Positions 36,530-44,384 of a DNA stretch of 60,110 bases are shown here, piece after piece. Source of the stretch: Gammaproteobacteria bacterium (GTDB taxonomy: Bacteria > Pseudomonadota > Gammaproteobacteria > Steroidobacterales > Steroidobacteraceae). Position 1 is the stretch's first letter, and each line of letters opens with the position of its first letter. The notes under the pieces are model-generated. The model did not search any database, was not told the origin of the DNA, and saw only the letters and a list, made by a program, of their open reading frames with translations. Location: assembly GCA_003164785.1 (NCBI GenBank), contig PLUE01000066.1, positions 1-60,110 on the forward strand, written 5' to 3'. The position numbers and the translations under genes are program-made.

Positions 36530-36751
36530 TCAAGCAGGCGCGTGAGCGGCGGCAAAGCCTGCTGGTACGCGAATACCGACGCTCGCAAGTGCGCGAGCCA
36601 CCTCGGCCAGACCAGCGTTTTTTCCGCCGACGCGGCTTATGTCGTTGGATTCGGGTTGATCGAACCGGAGAATCGACTGAACCGGCCCCGCGGATGAATG
36701 CTTGATTGCCGGGGATACCTGTTCGTGATTCTTTCTGCTATGAAGCGCCAT
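36530..36751 (-). pseudogene. Remnant: N-terminus of PEP synthase/pyruvate phosphate dikinase
   Basis: A 73-residue frame contains ILRFDQPESNDISRVGGKNA then GLAEVARALASVGIRVPAGFA, the unmistakable start of the ATP-binding domain of phosphoenolpyruvate synthase (VGGKNASLGEM...VPGGFA in relatives). It stops right after this motif. The other 700 or so residues, including the phospho-His domain, are absent. Confidence 0.8.
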
Positions 36752-36888
36752 TTACGTCTCCCGCGACCGTGATTGCGGGAAAGTATGTGACGCAGTCGGG
36801 CCGGAGAGAATCGGGATATGTACGTAGCCCGCAGTGCTCCGCCTGCCCCGTTCGCGGCCGCTTTGGACCAGTGACCGCGCGTCGTACG

Positions 36889-37050
36889 CGACAGTTGCTC
36901 TGCGGTCAACATGGGATTGAATCCCATGCGATACAGGTCGTATATGCACTGGCTGTGCCCGAGTTGTTCCACTTGAGCGGTGAAGGGGCGGGCCAGCGCC
37001 ATGGTAAAACTGCCCGCCGCGGGATGGGCAACGATCACGAGATGTTTCAT
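36889..37050 (-). pseudogene. Remnant: N-terminus of a flavodoxin-fold NAD(P)H:quinone reductase
   Basis: From ATG 37050 about 54 residues match NAD(P)H dehydrogenase (quinone) proteins: KHLVIVAHPAAGSFTMALA, QVEQLGHSQCIYDLYRMGF and NPMLTAEQLS. The FMN-binding region with the usual P-x-W-W segment does not follow. The frame continues into sequence that matches nothing I know. It lies next to the PEP synthase remnant. Confidence 0.75.
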
Positions 37051-37349
37051 GGAGTTTCCTGCATTCCCGAGTATGTGCAGTTGGCCGGCGCGATCACCAC
37101 GCTGAGCATGCCAATCGGACCAGCCGCAATGCTCTAAGGGATGATGCGCATGGACGCACTCCCAGCGGCGTGGGACCATCAAGCAACGCAATATTCGACT
37201 GGAAAGCCGGCGCGGCAGTTGATGTCGCGGCACAAGGGGTTGGCGAAGCCCGCCGGTCAAGATTCCGGCGTCCGCGCAGATATTCGATACATTACAAGAG
37301 TTCGCTACCGCTTCGATATGGCCGGGGGCTGATACGCAGGGCGTTGAAT

Positions 37350-38306
37350 ATGCATAGTGAGCCAAAAGCACCGAGACAGGTGTCCGATCGGATACCGTTT
37401 CATGTTCAGCCCATGCTTGCGACGCTCGTCTCAGAGCCGTTCGAGAGGCCCGGCTGGGTCTTTGAGGAGAAATATGACGGCGACCGGATACTCGCCTATA
37501 AAGAAGGCGATCACGTTCGGTTGTTATCCAGGAACGGAATAGATCGCACGGACCAATTTCCCCGGATCGCGGCAATCCTCTCAGCCCTCTCGCCCCACAC
37601 TCTTCTTCTCGATGGGGAAGTTGTGGCATTTGATAGCGAGGGCGTTTCTCGATTTCAGCTCCTGCAGCGGGGGAAAGGCGAACCCCTCTATGCCGTCTTC
37701 GACTGTCTTTTTCAGGATGGCAAGGATCTGCGCCGCGAACCGCTTTCCGTGCGGCGCACGGCGATGGAGGACGCGATCGGCTCCCACCGCCTGCTCGTGC
37801 TCTCCCGTCGACTCGCCGCCAACGGCCTCAAGGCGTTCCGCGTCGCGCAAAACCGGGGATATGAGGGATTGGTCGCGAAGGACGACTCCTCGCCCTATAT
37901 CGAGGCGCGCTCCAGCAAATGGCTCAAAGTCAAAGTCCATCAAGAGGACGAATTCCTGATTTGCGGATACACGAGGCCCGCTGGCGCGCGGCAGCATTTT
38001 GGCGCGCTTCTCCTCGGCGCCTATGAGAAGGGCCGCCTGCAGTATGTGGGGAAGGTCGGAACGGGTTTTGATGAGGCAACGCTCTCTGCGCTGCACCACC
38101 GGCTGCAACTGCTCGCGACGTCACAGTCCGCGCTGATCGACCCCCCGCACGAGAAGGGATCAGTCTTTGTAGCCCCCGAACTCATCGCTCAGATCTCGTT
38201 CCAGGAGTGGACCGCGGACCGAAAGCTGCGGCAGCCCGTGTTTCTCGGCCTGCGCGACGACAAAAATCCGCAAGACGTGCTCATGCCGGAACTCGCACCC
38301 CGATGA
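37350..38306 (+). CDS. ATP-dependent DNA ligase (LigD ligase-domain type)
   Basis: Seals DNA nicks and breaks with ATP. A 318-residue protein limited to the nucleotidyltransferase and OB-fold domains: the adenylated Lys is in FEEKYDGDRILAY, with motif III LLLDGEVVAFD, motif IIIa YAVFDCLF, motif IV YEGLVAKDD and motif V KWLKVKVH. In Pseudomonas-type LigD the order is nuclease-ligase-polymerase. Here there is no nuclease domain, and a fragment of the polymerase domain follows directly after the stop. A Ku gene was not found. It may be a truncated LigD that still ligates. Confidence 0.9.
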   Translation: MHSEPKAPRQVSDRIPFHVQPMLATLVSEPFERPGWVFEEKYDGDRILAYKEGDHVRLLSRNGIDRTDQFPRIAAILSALSPHTLLLDGEVVAFDSEGVSRFQLLQRGKGEPLYAVFDCLFQDGKDLRREPLSVRRTAMEDAIGSHRLLVLSRRLAANGLKAFRVAQNRGYEGLVAKDDSSPYIEARSSKWLKVKVHQEDEFLICGYTRPAGARQHFGALLLGAYEKGRLQYVGKVGTGFDEATLSALHHRLQLLATSQSALIDPPHEKGSVFVAPELIAQISFQEWTADRKLRQPVFLGLRDDKNPQDVLMPELAPR

Positions 38307-38307
38307 G

Positions 38308-38592
38308 TTGACCGTTGAGCATTCCATCGCAGCGCGGCGCGGCCGCGTGTATCTCGAGCCCTTTCGCAATGGCTTCGGTCAGACCTTGGTCGCGCCCTAT
38401 TCCGTGCGGCGCCGCGAAAAGGCACCCGTCTCGATACCCTTGCTCTGGTCGGAAGTAACCCCGGCATTGGTCCCTTCCGATTTCAACCTGGGGAATTTCA
38501 CGACTTGGTCCGGGCGTTCCGATCCCTGGCATGATTTCTTCGAGCAGCACCAATCGCTGGAAGATGCCGGCCGCCGGCTCGCTCGGCTATGA
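38308..38592 (+). pseudogene. Remnant: C-terminus of the LigD polymerase (primase) domain
   Basis: The frame beginning next to the ligase stop reads ARRGRVYLEPFRNGFGQTLV then APYSVRRREKAPVSIPLLWS and FNLGNF, the C-terminal end of LigD polymerase domains (RNGFGQTVVAPYSVR...). About 200 N-terminal residues of that domain, including the metal-binding Asp residues, are absent. The position matches the ligase-polymerase order of Pseudomonas LigD, so an intra-gene deletion probably created this arrangement. Confidence 0.82.
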
Positions 38593-39244
38593 ACATTCTA
38601 CCCGTGGCAGCGCCAAAGGCTCTTACGTAACGGCGTACGTATTGGTGCGAATTTTCAAATCGCGCATGGTGATGACCCGAAGTGACCCCGGAACTGGTGC
38701 CTTGGCATCAGCACGCGCAGGCCCCGACTGCCGGGAGTCCTCGCGTAAGACGGAAGCTCCAGAAAATCCCAGGTAGCAGCCGGTCAATTACGCGATCAGT
38801 GAATGTACTTATCGCGCCGTCCTCCAGCGCCTACGGCTGCGGATTCGCTCGCGCCGGCTGGTATACGCCACCGCCGACATTTTCGGCATCCCGGGTGTAT
38901 ATTTTTCCAGCGAACCATCTAGCGCCGCTACGTATATCCGCGGATCGCTATTTCGCGCCGCTCAGTTAGGCTTCCCCCGCACATCGCGTGCTATCGGTGT
39001 ATTACGGCGCTGCTGGCGCAGATGCCAACCGATGCTGTGCGGTTGTCAGTGGAACGTAGCCTAGGAGTGACGCGATGAGAAGACAAGATAGCCGTCTGCA
39101 ACGTTCGGTCATGATGACTGGTCCGGCGAAGCGCGTGGGCTATTTTCGGAGCCAAGTCGCCTGTCTCGAGGGCCGCGGCTATACCGTTAGATAGTTATAA
39201 GTTATTCGGGCGATTGCCCGTCATTTGCACGCGAGGTATCGATT
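38593..39244. other. Intergenic region, no gene seen
   Basis: About 650 bases between the LigD remnant and the nitroreductase. Short open stretches occur in several frames, but none resembles a known protein or has a good start. The final 60 bases are AT-rich and probably hold the nitroreductase promoter. No strong hairpin or repeat is seen. Confidence 0.4.
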
Positions 39245-39814
39245 ATGGACATCGTTGAAGCTATCTCGGGACGTCGCTCAACCCGTGAGTACAAGAGCCA
39301 GTCTATTGATGAGAAAACCATCCGGCGCCTCATCGAGGCTGCCACACAGGCGCCGAGCGCGGTCAACCAGCAGCCTTGGACGTTTACCGTCGTTCGCGAT
39401 CAGGCACTTCTGAATCAGGTGTCCCGCGACGCCAAGGCACACATGCTGGCGACGATGGCCGCTGACATTGCCGGAGCGCGCGGAGAGCACTTCCAGACAA
39501 TGCTCGGCGATCCCGCATTCCAGATTTTCTATCACGCGCCGCTGCTGATTTTGATCTCTGGCAACGCACCGGGGCCCTGGATCATCGAGGACTGCGCGCT
39601 CGCAGCGGAAAATTTGATGCTCATGGCATACTCCTTCGGACTCGGAAGTTGCTGGATCGGCTTTGCACAGAGCTATTTGAACACGCCGGCAGGAAAGCAG
39701 GCCCTGAGGCTGCCTGACTCGTGGGTTCCCGTCGCTCCGATCATCCTCGGGCTTCCGAGTGCATCGCCAGCCCCAGTCTCACGGAAGGAGCCCGAGATCC
39801 GGTGGGCCGGCTGA
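39245..39814 (+). CDS. Nitroreductase-family FMN protein
   Basis: A 189-residue flavoprotein with the family start SGRRSTREYKSQSIDEKTIR then LIEAATQAPSAVNQQPW (FMN-binding region) and AAENLMLMAYSFGLGSCWIG. It could reduce nitro compounds, quinones or flavins with NAD(P)H; the exact substrate cannot be read. GAGGTATCGATT precedes the ATG. A second nitroreductase gene follows 8 bases later, so they form a pair. Confidence 0.9.
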   Translation: MDIVEAISGRRSTREYKSQSIDEKTIRRLIEAATQAPSAVNQQPWTFTVVRDQALLNQVSRDAKAHMLATMAADIAGARGEHFQTMLGDPAFQIFYHAPLLILISGNAPGPWIIEDCALAAENLMLMAYSFGLGSCWIGFAQSYLNTPAGKQALRLPDSWVPVAPIILGLPSASPAPVSRKEPEIRWAG

Positions 39815-39821
39815 ATCGAAC

Positions 39822-40574
39822 ATGTCTAATCGTCATGGGGATGACACGCGTATGAATGAGGTCATGTCGGCGATCCGAGCTAGACACACGGACCGGTCTG
39901 CCTATGCGCCGGAGAGGCCAGTGCCCGATGAGGCGCTTAGTATTTTATTGGAAGCCGCGCGCTGGGCTCCCACCGCGCACAATATGCAGAACTTCGAGAT
40001 CTTGGTCGTTGACGACCCCGCAATGCTCGCCTCCCTAGGCTCTGTGCGGCGCAACGTCTCCGACGTTTTTCTTCGGGAGAACTATCGGCAGTTGTCGTTC
40101 TCGGAGGAGGAGCTTCGGCGCAGGAAGACGGGTGTGCTCGCGAGCACGTTTCCACCGTCGTGGCAACGGCCCGATGCGGATATCATCTCGATGAAGCCCG
40201 ATTTCCTTCGCGACTCTTTGCAGGGTGCACAAACGCTTCTGCTCGTGCTCTATGATCCTGAAATTCGCGCCCCGGGATCGGAGGGTGACTTTCTTGGAAT
40301 CATGAGTCTCGGCTGCGTGATGCAGAACCTGTGGCTCGCGGCACAGAGTCTTGGGATCAGCATGCAGATCCTGAGCGCCTTTGGCGCCGCACCCGTTCAG
40401 CATGAATTGAGGCCTATTCTTCGGATACCGGAAACCCGAAGCGTCGCCTTCGCATGCAGGCTCGGTTCTCCAAGACTACCGACAGTCTTGCCGTTGCGAG
40501 TTCGTCGCGAGTTACCGGATTTCGTGTTCCGCAATGGGTGGGGAGACCCGATCCGCTTGGCGGGCGAGACGTGA
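39822..40574 (+). CDS. Second nitroreductase-family protein
   Basis: A 250-residue member of a longer nitroreductase subfamily: SAIRARHTDRSAYAPERPVP, LLEAARWAPTAHNMQNFEIL and LGCVMQNLWLAAQSLGISMQ. Extra residues around 90-140 (SDVFLRENYRQLSFSEEELR) distinguish it from its neighbour. Start is ATG 39822 or ATG 39852; the latter has GGGGATG upstream, so it is a real alternative. It is co-directional with the first nitroreductase. Confidence 0.87.
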   Translation: MSNRHGDDTRMNEVMSAIRARHTDRSAYAPERPVPDEALSILLEAARWAPTAHNMQNFEILVVDDPAMLASLGSVRRNVSDVFLRENYRQLSFSEEELRRRKTGVLASTFPPSWQRPDADIISMKPDFLRDSLQGAQTLLLVLYDPEIRAPGSEGDFLGIMSLGCVMQNLWLAAQSLGISMQILSAFGAAPVQHELRPILRIPETRSVAFACRLGSPRLPTVLPLRVRRELPDFVFRNGWGDPIRLAGET

Positions 40575-40697
40575 AGGGACCGCGCTGGAAGTGCTCGGTC
40601 GAACGGTTAAAACGAGTGACTCATTAACGATCGCCCGGCCCCGGGGTCGCTTTTGCCGTACCTTGACGTGTCGTGTTTTGTAACTATATTATACGTG

Positions 40698-40712
40698 TGC
40701 AATAATGTTGCA
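40698..40712. promoter_or_regulatory. Probable IclR-family operator, site 1
   Basis: TGCAATAATGTTGCA; with one more matched base on each side the arms are GTGCAA/TTGCAC. It lies about 150 bases before the LigB-type gene, in a 286-base intergenic region. The same pattern (on one strand TGCAACA-N3-TTGCA) recurs at 45226 and 47814 in the same cluster, which also encodes an IclR regulator. Confidence 0.7.
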
Positions 40713-40783
40713 CGAATTAGGCGGGTCGCCGTTCCCGGCGACGATGCGCTGTGAGCTCCATCTTTTGAACCTATTTGAAGTGT

Positions 40784-40864
40784 ATGCGTACGGTCATTGC
40801 CTTCTCCATGCCATGCCATTCGATACCCCGGAGTGATCGCCCGCGGTTCACGGGCACGATATGA
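40784..40864 (+). CDS. Possible 26-codon leader ORF overlapping the LigB gene
   Basis: ATG 40784 opens a short frame (MRTVIAFSMPCHS...) that ends in a TGA overlapping the ATG of the dioxygenase gene. The dioxygenase start has no good Shine-Dalgarno sequence, so translational coupling through this frame is possible. It could equally be the scar of a deleted gene. No homology is recognised. Confidence 0.3.
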   Translation: MRTVIAFSMPCHSIPRSDRPRFTGTI

Positions 40865-41703
40865 GCAGGATCGTCGGCGGGATCGGCATCTCGCATACGC
40901 CGTCCATGGGGATGGAATTCGACCGCGGGATGAAGGACGGATTCGATCCGGTCTGGCAGCCCTGGTTCGACGGAACGAGGCCGGTCAAACGATGGCTCGA
41001 AGCCTTGCGTCCGGACCAGATAGTCATCATCTACAACGATCACCTGAATTTCTTCGAGTTCGATGCCTATCCGACGCTGGCGATCGGCGTCGCCGATCGA
41101 TTTGCGCAGGCCGATGAGGGATGGGGCCGACGGCAATACCCGGAGCTGCCGGGCGATACGACGTTCGGCTGGCACGTCACCCAGTCATTGATCGAACAGG
41201 AGTTCGATATGACCGTCTGCCAGGAAATGTCGATCGACCACGGCATTTATTCGTGGCTTCCCTATCTTGCCGACCCTCCATGGCCGGCGCCCGTGTTGCC
41301 GATCGCTGCCAATATGATCCGCCAGCCATTTCCGAGTTCGACACGACTCTGGAAGCTCGGCCGGGCCCTGAAGGCTGCGATCGCCGCCGATCCGGCGGAT
41401 CACCGGGTTCTCGTCATCGCCACCGGCGGGATGTCGCATCAAATCAGCGGCACACGTTTCGGAATTGCCAATTCTGACCTTGACCATTTTTTTCTCGAGC
41501 ACCTTCACCGCGATCCCGAGCGGCTGATGCGCATCCCCCAAAAAGAACTCATGCGGTTGGGAGGAAGCGAGGCGGCGGAGCTGTCCATTTGGTTCGCCAT
41601 GAGAGGCGCCCTCTCCGATCGCCTGGAACAGATCTATTCCTTCCACGCCTTTCCCAAGATCACGGGTTGCGGCGTCGTCGTGTACTCGGAACCGGCACCG
41701 TGA
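40861..41703 (+). CDS. Extradiol ring-cleavage dioxygenase, LigB-type catalytic subunit
   Basis: Cleaves a catecholic ring (protocatechuate, gallate or methylgallate type) with Fe(II) and O2. The 280-residue protein aligns with Sphingobium LigB without gaps at the key sites: iron ligands His12 (GISHTPS), His61 (YNDHL) and Glu240 (AAELS), with His193 in GGMSHQ as the expected catalytic base and His127 in DHG. It needs a LigA-type partner, and such a gene lies 1.3 kb away on the opposite strand. The IclR-type palindrome lies upstream. Which phenol is cleaved cannot be decided. Confidence 0.92.
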   Translation: MSRIVGGIGISHTPSMGMEFDRGMKDGFDPVWQPWFDGTRPVKRWLEALRPDQIVIIYNDHLNFFEFDAYPTLAIGVADRFAQADEGWGRRQYPELPGDTTFGWHVTQSLIEQEFDMTVCQEMSIDHGIYSWLPYLADPPWPAPVLPIAANMIRQPFPSSTRLWKLGRALKAAIAADPADHRVLVIATGGMSHQISGTRFGIANSDLDHFFLEHLHRDPERLMRIPQKELMRLGGSEAAELSIWFAMRGALSDRLEQIYSFHAFPKITGCGVVVYSEPAP

Positions 41704-41784
41704 CTGCCCCTCCTCACTGCCGCGGACTCTGTGCCCGTTCGCAAATATCCGCCCACCGCGTTTACAACGGAGATCAAGGCTCCC

Positions 41785-42009
41785 ATGGCTAGTTTCCCCG
41801 CCACCAACGATGGGTTGGCGATATTGGTCGCCCCCAATGGCGCCCGCAAATCCACCCTCGCGTCCGACGTCTGCCGTGGCGCAATCGATGCCATTCAACA
41901 GCGCATCGAGGATCGCCTGCTGTTGCAGATCACGACCGACTCGTGCGTCCACTCTTCTCACCGCGGGCGTGCCGCATCGGAGTTTAAACGTGTATCTGGC
42001 CAGCTTTGA
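41785..42009 (+). pseudogene. Remnant of a BKACE (3-keto-5-aminohexanoate cleavage family) enzyme
   Basis: A 75-codon frame from ATG 41785 reads LAILVAPNGARKST, the typical BKACE start (VAPNGARK), and then jumps to RGAIDAIQQRIEDRLLLQIT, which in the family lies some 50 residues later. The metal-binding HxH segment between them (LHLHVRD in relatives) and the whole C-terminal barrel are missing. The end of the frame overlaps the start of the FAH gene. Confidence 0.65.
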
Positions 42010-43009
42010 TTTCGAGGGACGGGACCACATCGGCTTCCGTTGGCGCGACGATCACGTGGTTCCGATTCCGGAGTCATTCCTGCCCCGGCCGGCCGGGAGA
42101 CTGCAATGCGAGATGATTTCCTTGATCGGCGCGCCGCAGACATTGGCGATGCTCGCCGGAATCGCGGCGCTGCCCACGTTGCCGAAGGAATTCACCGCCC
42201 TTTCGCTCGAGGACATCCGATGGCATCCGCCGGTGCGCAAACCGGGCAAGATCATCGGTGTGGCCATGAACAATTCGGCAGCAGACGCCCGCAAGATCAG
42301 CGCGCCGAGTCATCCCATGTTCTTCATGAAACCGCAGACGAGTCTCTTGGGCCACCTGAACGAGCTGGAGATCCGCTCCTACTACGGAAGCGTGCACCCC
42401 GAACCGGAGCTTGCCGTCGTGATCGGCCGGCGCTCGAGGGATCTCGACCCGCACACGGCACTCGACGCGGTGTTCGGATACAGCATCATGAACGACATGA
42501 CGGGCAATGCCATGCGCGGCGAGGACATGGTTCATTACTATGCGATGTATGCCAGCGCGGCGGACTCGAAGACTCTGGAACGACGGGAGCAGCATCTGTC
42601 CTATGCCGCCCGGTACAAGGGCACCGATGGGTTCGGTCCCATGGGCCCGTGGCTGGTTACGCGTGACGAAATTCCCGATCCGTCCAATCTCGACGTCGTG
42701 TGCCAGGTGGGCTCCGACATCGTCGCCGCGGACAGTACTCGCTACCTCACCTATGGCGTTGCGGAAGTTTTGGCATTTCTCTCGCGGTTTCAGACACTTG
42801 AACCCGGCGATGTGGTTTCCATGGGCACCGCCTTCCGTGCGAAGCCCGGTGCGCAGCGGACCATCCACAGCGCCGACCTGCAGCGCGTGGAGGGCCCCGT
42901 GTCGGTGACCATCAGCGGCTTGGGCACGCTGCGCACGCCCGTGCGCCGCAGATCCATGACACTGAATGAGTGGCGCCTCCCGAAGAATCCGCAGCCGGAT
43001 CCCGTTTAG
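41990..43009 (+). CDS. Fumarylacetoacetate hydrolase family protein
   Basis: A 339-residue member of the FAH superfamily, which hydrolyses or hydrates ring-fission products. Landmarks: KIIGVAMNNSAAD, FMKPQTSLLG, the metal-binding EPELAVVIGRRSRDL, GYSIMNDMTGNAM, DGFGPMGPWLVTRDEI and the late PGDVVSMGTAF (GTP/GV motif in relatives). Start GTG 41990 has CGGAG seven bases upstream; the frame is open earlier but only through the BKACE remnant. It sits downstream of the LigB gene and its stop overlaps that of the convergent LigA gene by 3-4 bases. It probably processes the product of ring cleavage. Confidence 0.88.
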   Translation: MYLASFDFEGRDHIGFRWRDDHVVPIPESFLPRPAGRLQCEMISLIGAPQTLAMLAGIAALPTLPKEFTALSLEDIRWHPPVRKPGKIIGVAMNNSAADARKISAPSHPMFFMKPQTSLLGHLNELEIRSYYGSVHPEPELAVVIGRRSRDLDPHTALDAVFGYSIMNDMTGNAMRGEDMVHYYAMYASAADSKTLERREQHLSYAARYKGTDGFGPMGPWLVTRDEIPDPSNLDVVCQVGSDIVAADSTRYLTYGVAEVLAFLSRFQTLEPGDVVSMGTAFRAKPGAQRTIHSADLQRVEGPVSVTISGLGTLRTPVRRRSMTLNEWRLPKNPQPDPV

Positions 43010-43401
43010 TCCTTTTTTTCCGCCAGGTCTTCCAGCCCAACCACGCGCCGGGGGCATGCGGCGCGCATGCTCTCGGCGTCGATGCCGCAGTTGTGGGCAC
43101 CGATGTGATAAAGATTCTGGCCGACGGTCGCAGCCAACTTGAGCAAGGCTTGAAGATGCCCTCCCTCCTGCAATAGGCCGGTCCAATCACGGCGCCGGAT
43201 AAGCTCCCGGCACTCGGGGCTCAAATGGTACCTCGACAGATATTCCTCTTCATCGTCGTGGAAGGCCTCGCGGTTGACCGGCTGCTTCAGGCTGAGAGCA
43301 CACTGGTTGAGCAGGAGGCCCTGTGTCGACCGCGGGCCGTCGAACAAATAAGTTCCCGGGGGATCCAGATCGAAACTTGGGGGCGCGAGGGATTCCGTCA
43401 T
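43006..43401 (-). CDS. LigA-type small subunit of extradiol dioxygenase
   Basis: A 131-residue all-helical protein of the protocatechuate 4,5-dioxygenase alpha-subunit family: PPGTYLFDGPRSTQGLLLNQ, SLKQPVNREAFHDDEEEYLS, RRDWTGLLQEGGHLQALLKL and VGQNLYHIGAHN. It should cap the active site of the LigB-type protein. AGAGGAG precedes ATG 43401, which overlaps the stop of the upstream hydrolase remnant (ATGA). Having the two subunits on opposite strands, convergent around the FAH gene, is unusual, since ligA and ligB are normally adjacent or fused. Confidence 0.85.
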   Translation of the reverse strand: MTESLAPPSFDLDPPGTYLFDGPRSTQGLLLNQCALSLKQPVNREAFHDDEEEYLSRYHLSPECRELIRRRDWTGLLQEGGHLQALLKLAATVGQNLYHIGAHNCGIDAESMRAACPRRVVGLEDLAEKKD

Positions 43402-43760
43402 GAGCTCCTCTGCACGTGATCCATACACTGTGTCATCACCGAGTGGAACTCCGCCGGCCTCTCCAAATTCATCATGTGTCCAGCATTGTCCATGCGGAAC
43501 AACGCCGCCTTCGGCGCCGTTCCGGCGATCTGCGCCGCTATTTCCCGGTACCCGGGCCCGGAGGGAACCGATGACGCTCCGAATCCCCTCAGGTCGTATC
43601 GCACGACGCGATGTCTGGCGGCAAGCACGGAGAACTCCGATTTCCAGGATCGCCGATCGACGCTGAAGCCGTGCAGCAACACGATGGGATCCCCGGCACC
43701 CATCGCATCCCACTCGAGTTCGCCCCCTTCGACACTCACCACGCCGCGCTCCGTCTGCAT
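43398..43760 (-). pseudogene. Alpha/beta hydrolase with its middle deleted in frame
   Basis: A 120-residue frame that begins as an alpha/beta hydrolase (ELEWDAMGAGDPIVLLHGFS, then RHRVVRYDLRGFGASSVPS) and continues directly into the C-terminal part (REIAAQIAGTAPKAALF, then NAGHMMNLERPAEF with the catalytic His). About 130-150 residues are missing, including the GxSxG nucleophile and the acid. Reading frame and coupling to LigA (overlapping ATGA) are kept. It cannot be an active hydrolase; a structural or merely polar role is possible. Confidence 0.82.
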
Positions 43761-43762
43761 GG

Positions 43763-44197
43763 TCAGCGGGGCAATATGGCGCGAAACAGCGGGATGATGC
43801 GGCGTTCCACAAATCGCCAGCACGATCCGTGGGCGACGTAAAGGTCCTCGAAATCGGCCACCATCGCGGGGATCGTGGACTCGAAGGGCGGGCAGCCGTC
43901 TGCGGCAAAGGTGAAGCCCGCGCTCAAACCACGGGCGTGAGTCGTATCCAAAAACTCGACGCGCAGGAAACTCAAGAAATGACGGGACGTGCGGGGACCA
44001 TGCTGGGTGCGCCCGAGATAGAACTCCCGAATCTGCTGGCGCCCCCGAAAAATTCGGCTTCCACTCGTATAAAGGGCGTCCTCGGCAAACAGGTCGACGA
44101 AACCGTCCGCACTGCCGCGATCCAACTGGTGGCAAAACTCCTGGTTCAGCAGCTCGATGGCCTGCCTGTCCGATTGTCGATCGTGCATTGTGTACAT
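43763..44197 (-). CDS. SnoaL/NTF2-like protein
   Basis: A 144-residue cone-shaped alpha+beta barrel protein: ELLNQEFCHQLDRGSADGFV, DLFAEDALYTSG, RGRQQIREFY, RHFLSFLRVEF and WRFVERRIIPLF. This family (polyketide cyclase-like, ketosteroid isomerase-like) includes small isomerases, hydratases and dioxygenase beta subunits. It is the first gene of a three-gene minus-strand operon with the hydrolase remnant and LigA. Starts at 44197 and 44188 are both ATG. The reaction is unknown. Confidence 0.85.
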   Translation of the reverse strand: MYTMHDRQSDRQAIELLNQEFCHQLDRGSADGFVDLFAEDALYTSGSRIFRGRQQIREFYLGRTQHGPRTSRHFLSFLRVEFLDTTHARGLSAGFTFAADGCPPFESTIPAMVADFEDLYVAHGSCWRFVERRIIPLFRAILPR

Positions 44198-44384
44198 ACG
44201 AGGGTCCCGCGAAGCCTCTGACGGAGGGGTGGACGAAGCGCTGTCGAGAGCCGTCGATCAACATTGTTGTGCTCGCGCAATATTATGGTGCTGGGCGCGA
44301 TGTGGTCAAGCGCAATCCTGCCGTCCCCTTTGAGGTAACCTTGCATGATCCAACGTTTGGCAATCAAGGTCGGGGAGGCGGTGC

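Noticed and set aside
36637..37629. 330-codon minus-strand frame as an intact gene
   Set aside because: Only the part from 37050 to about 36889 matches a family. The frame crosses the DNA ligase gene start and unrelated sequence.
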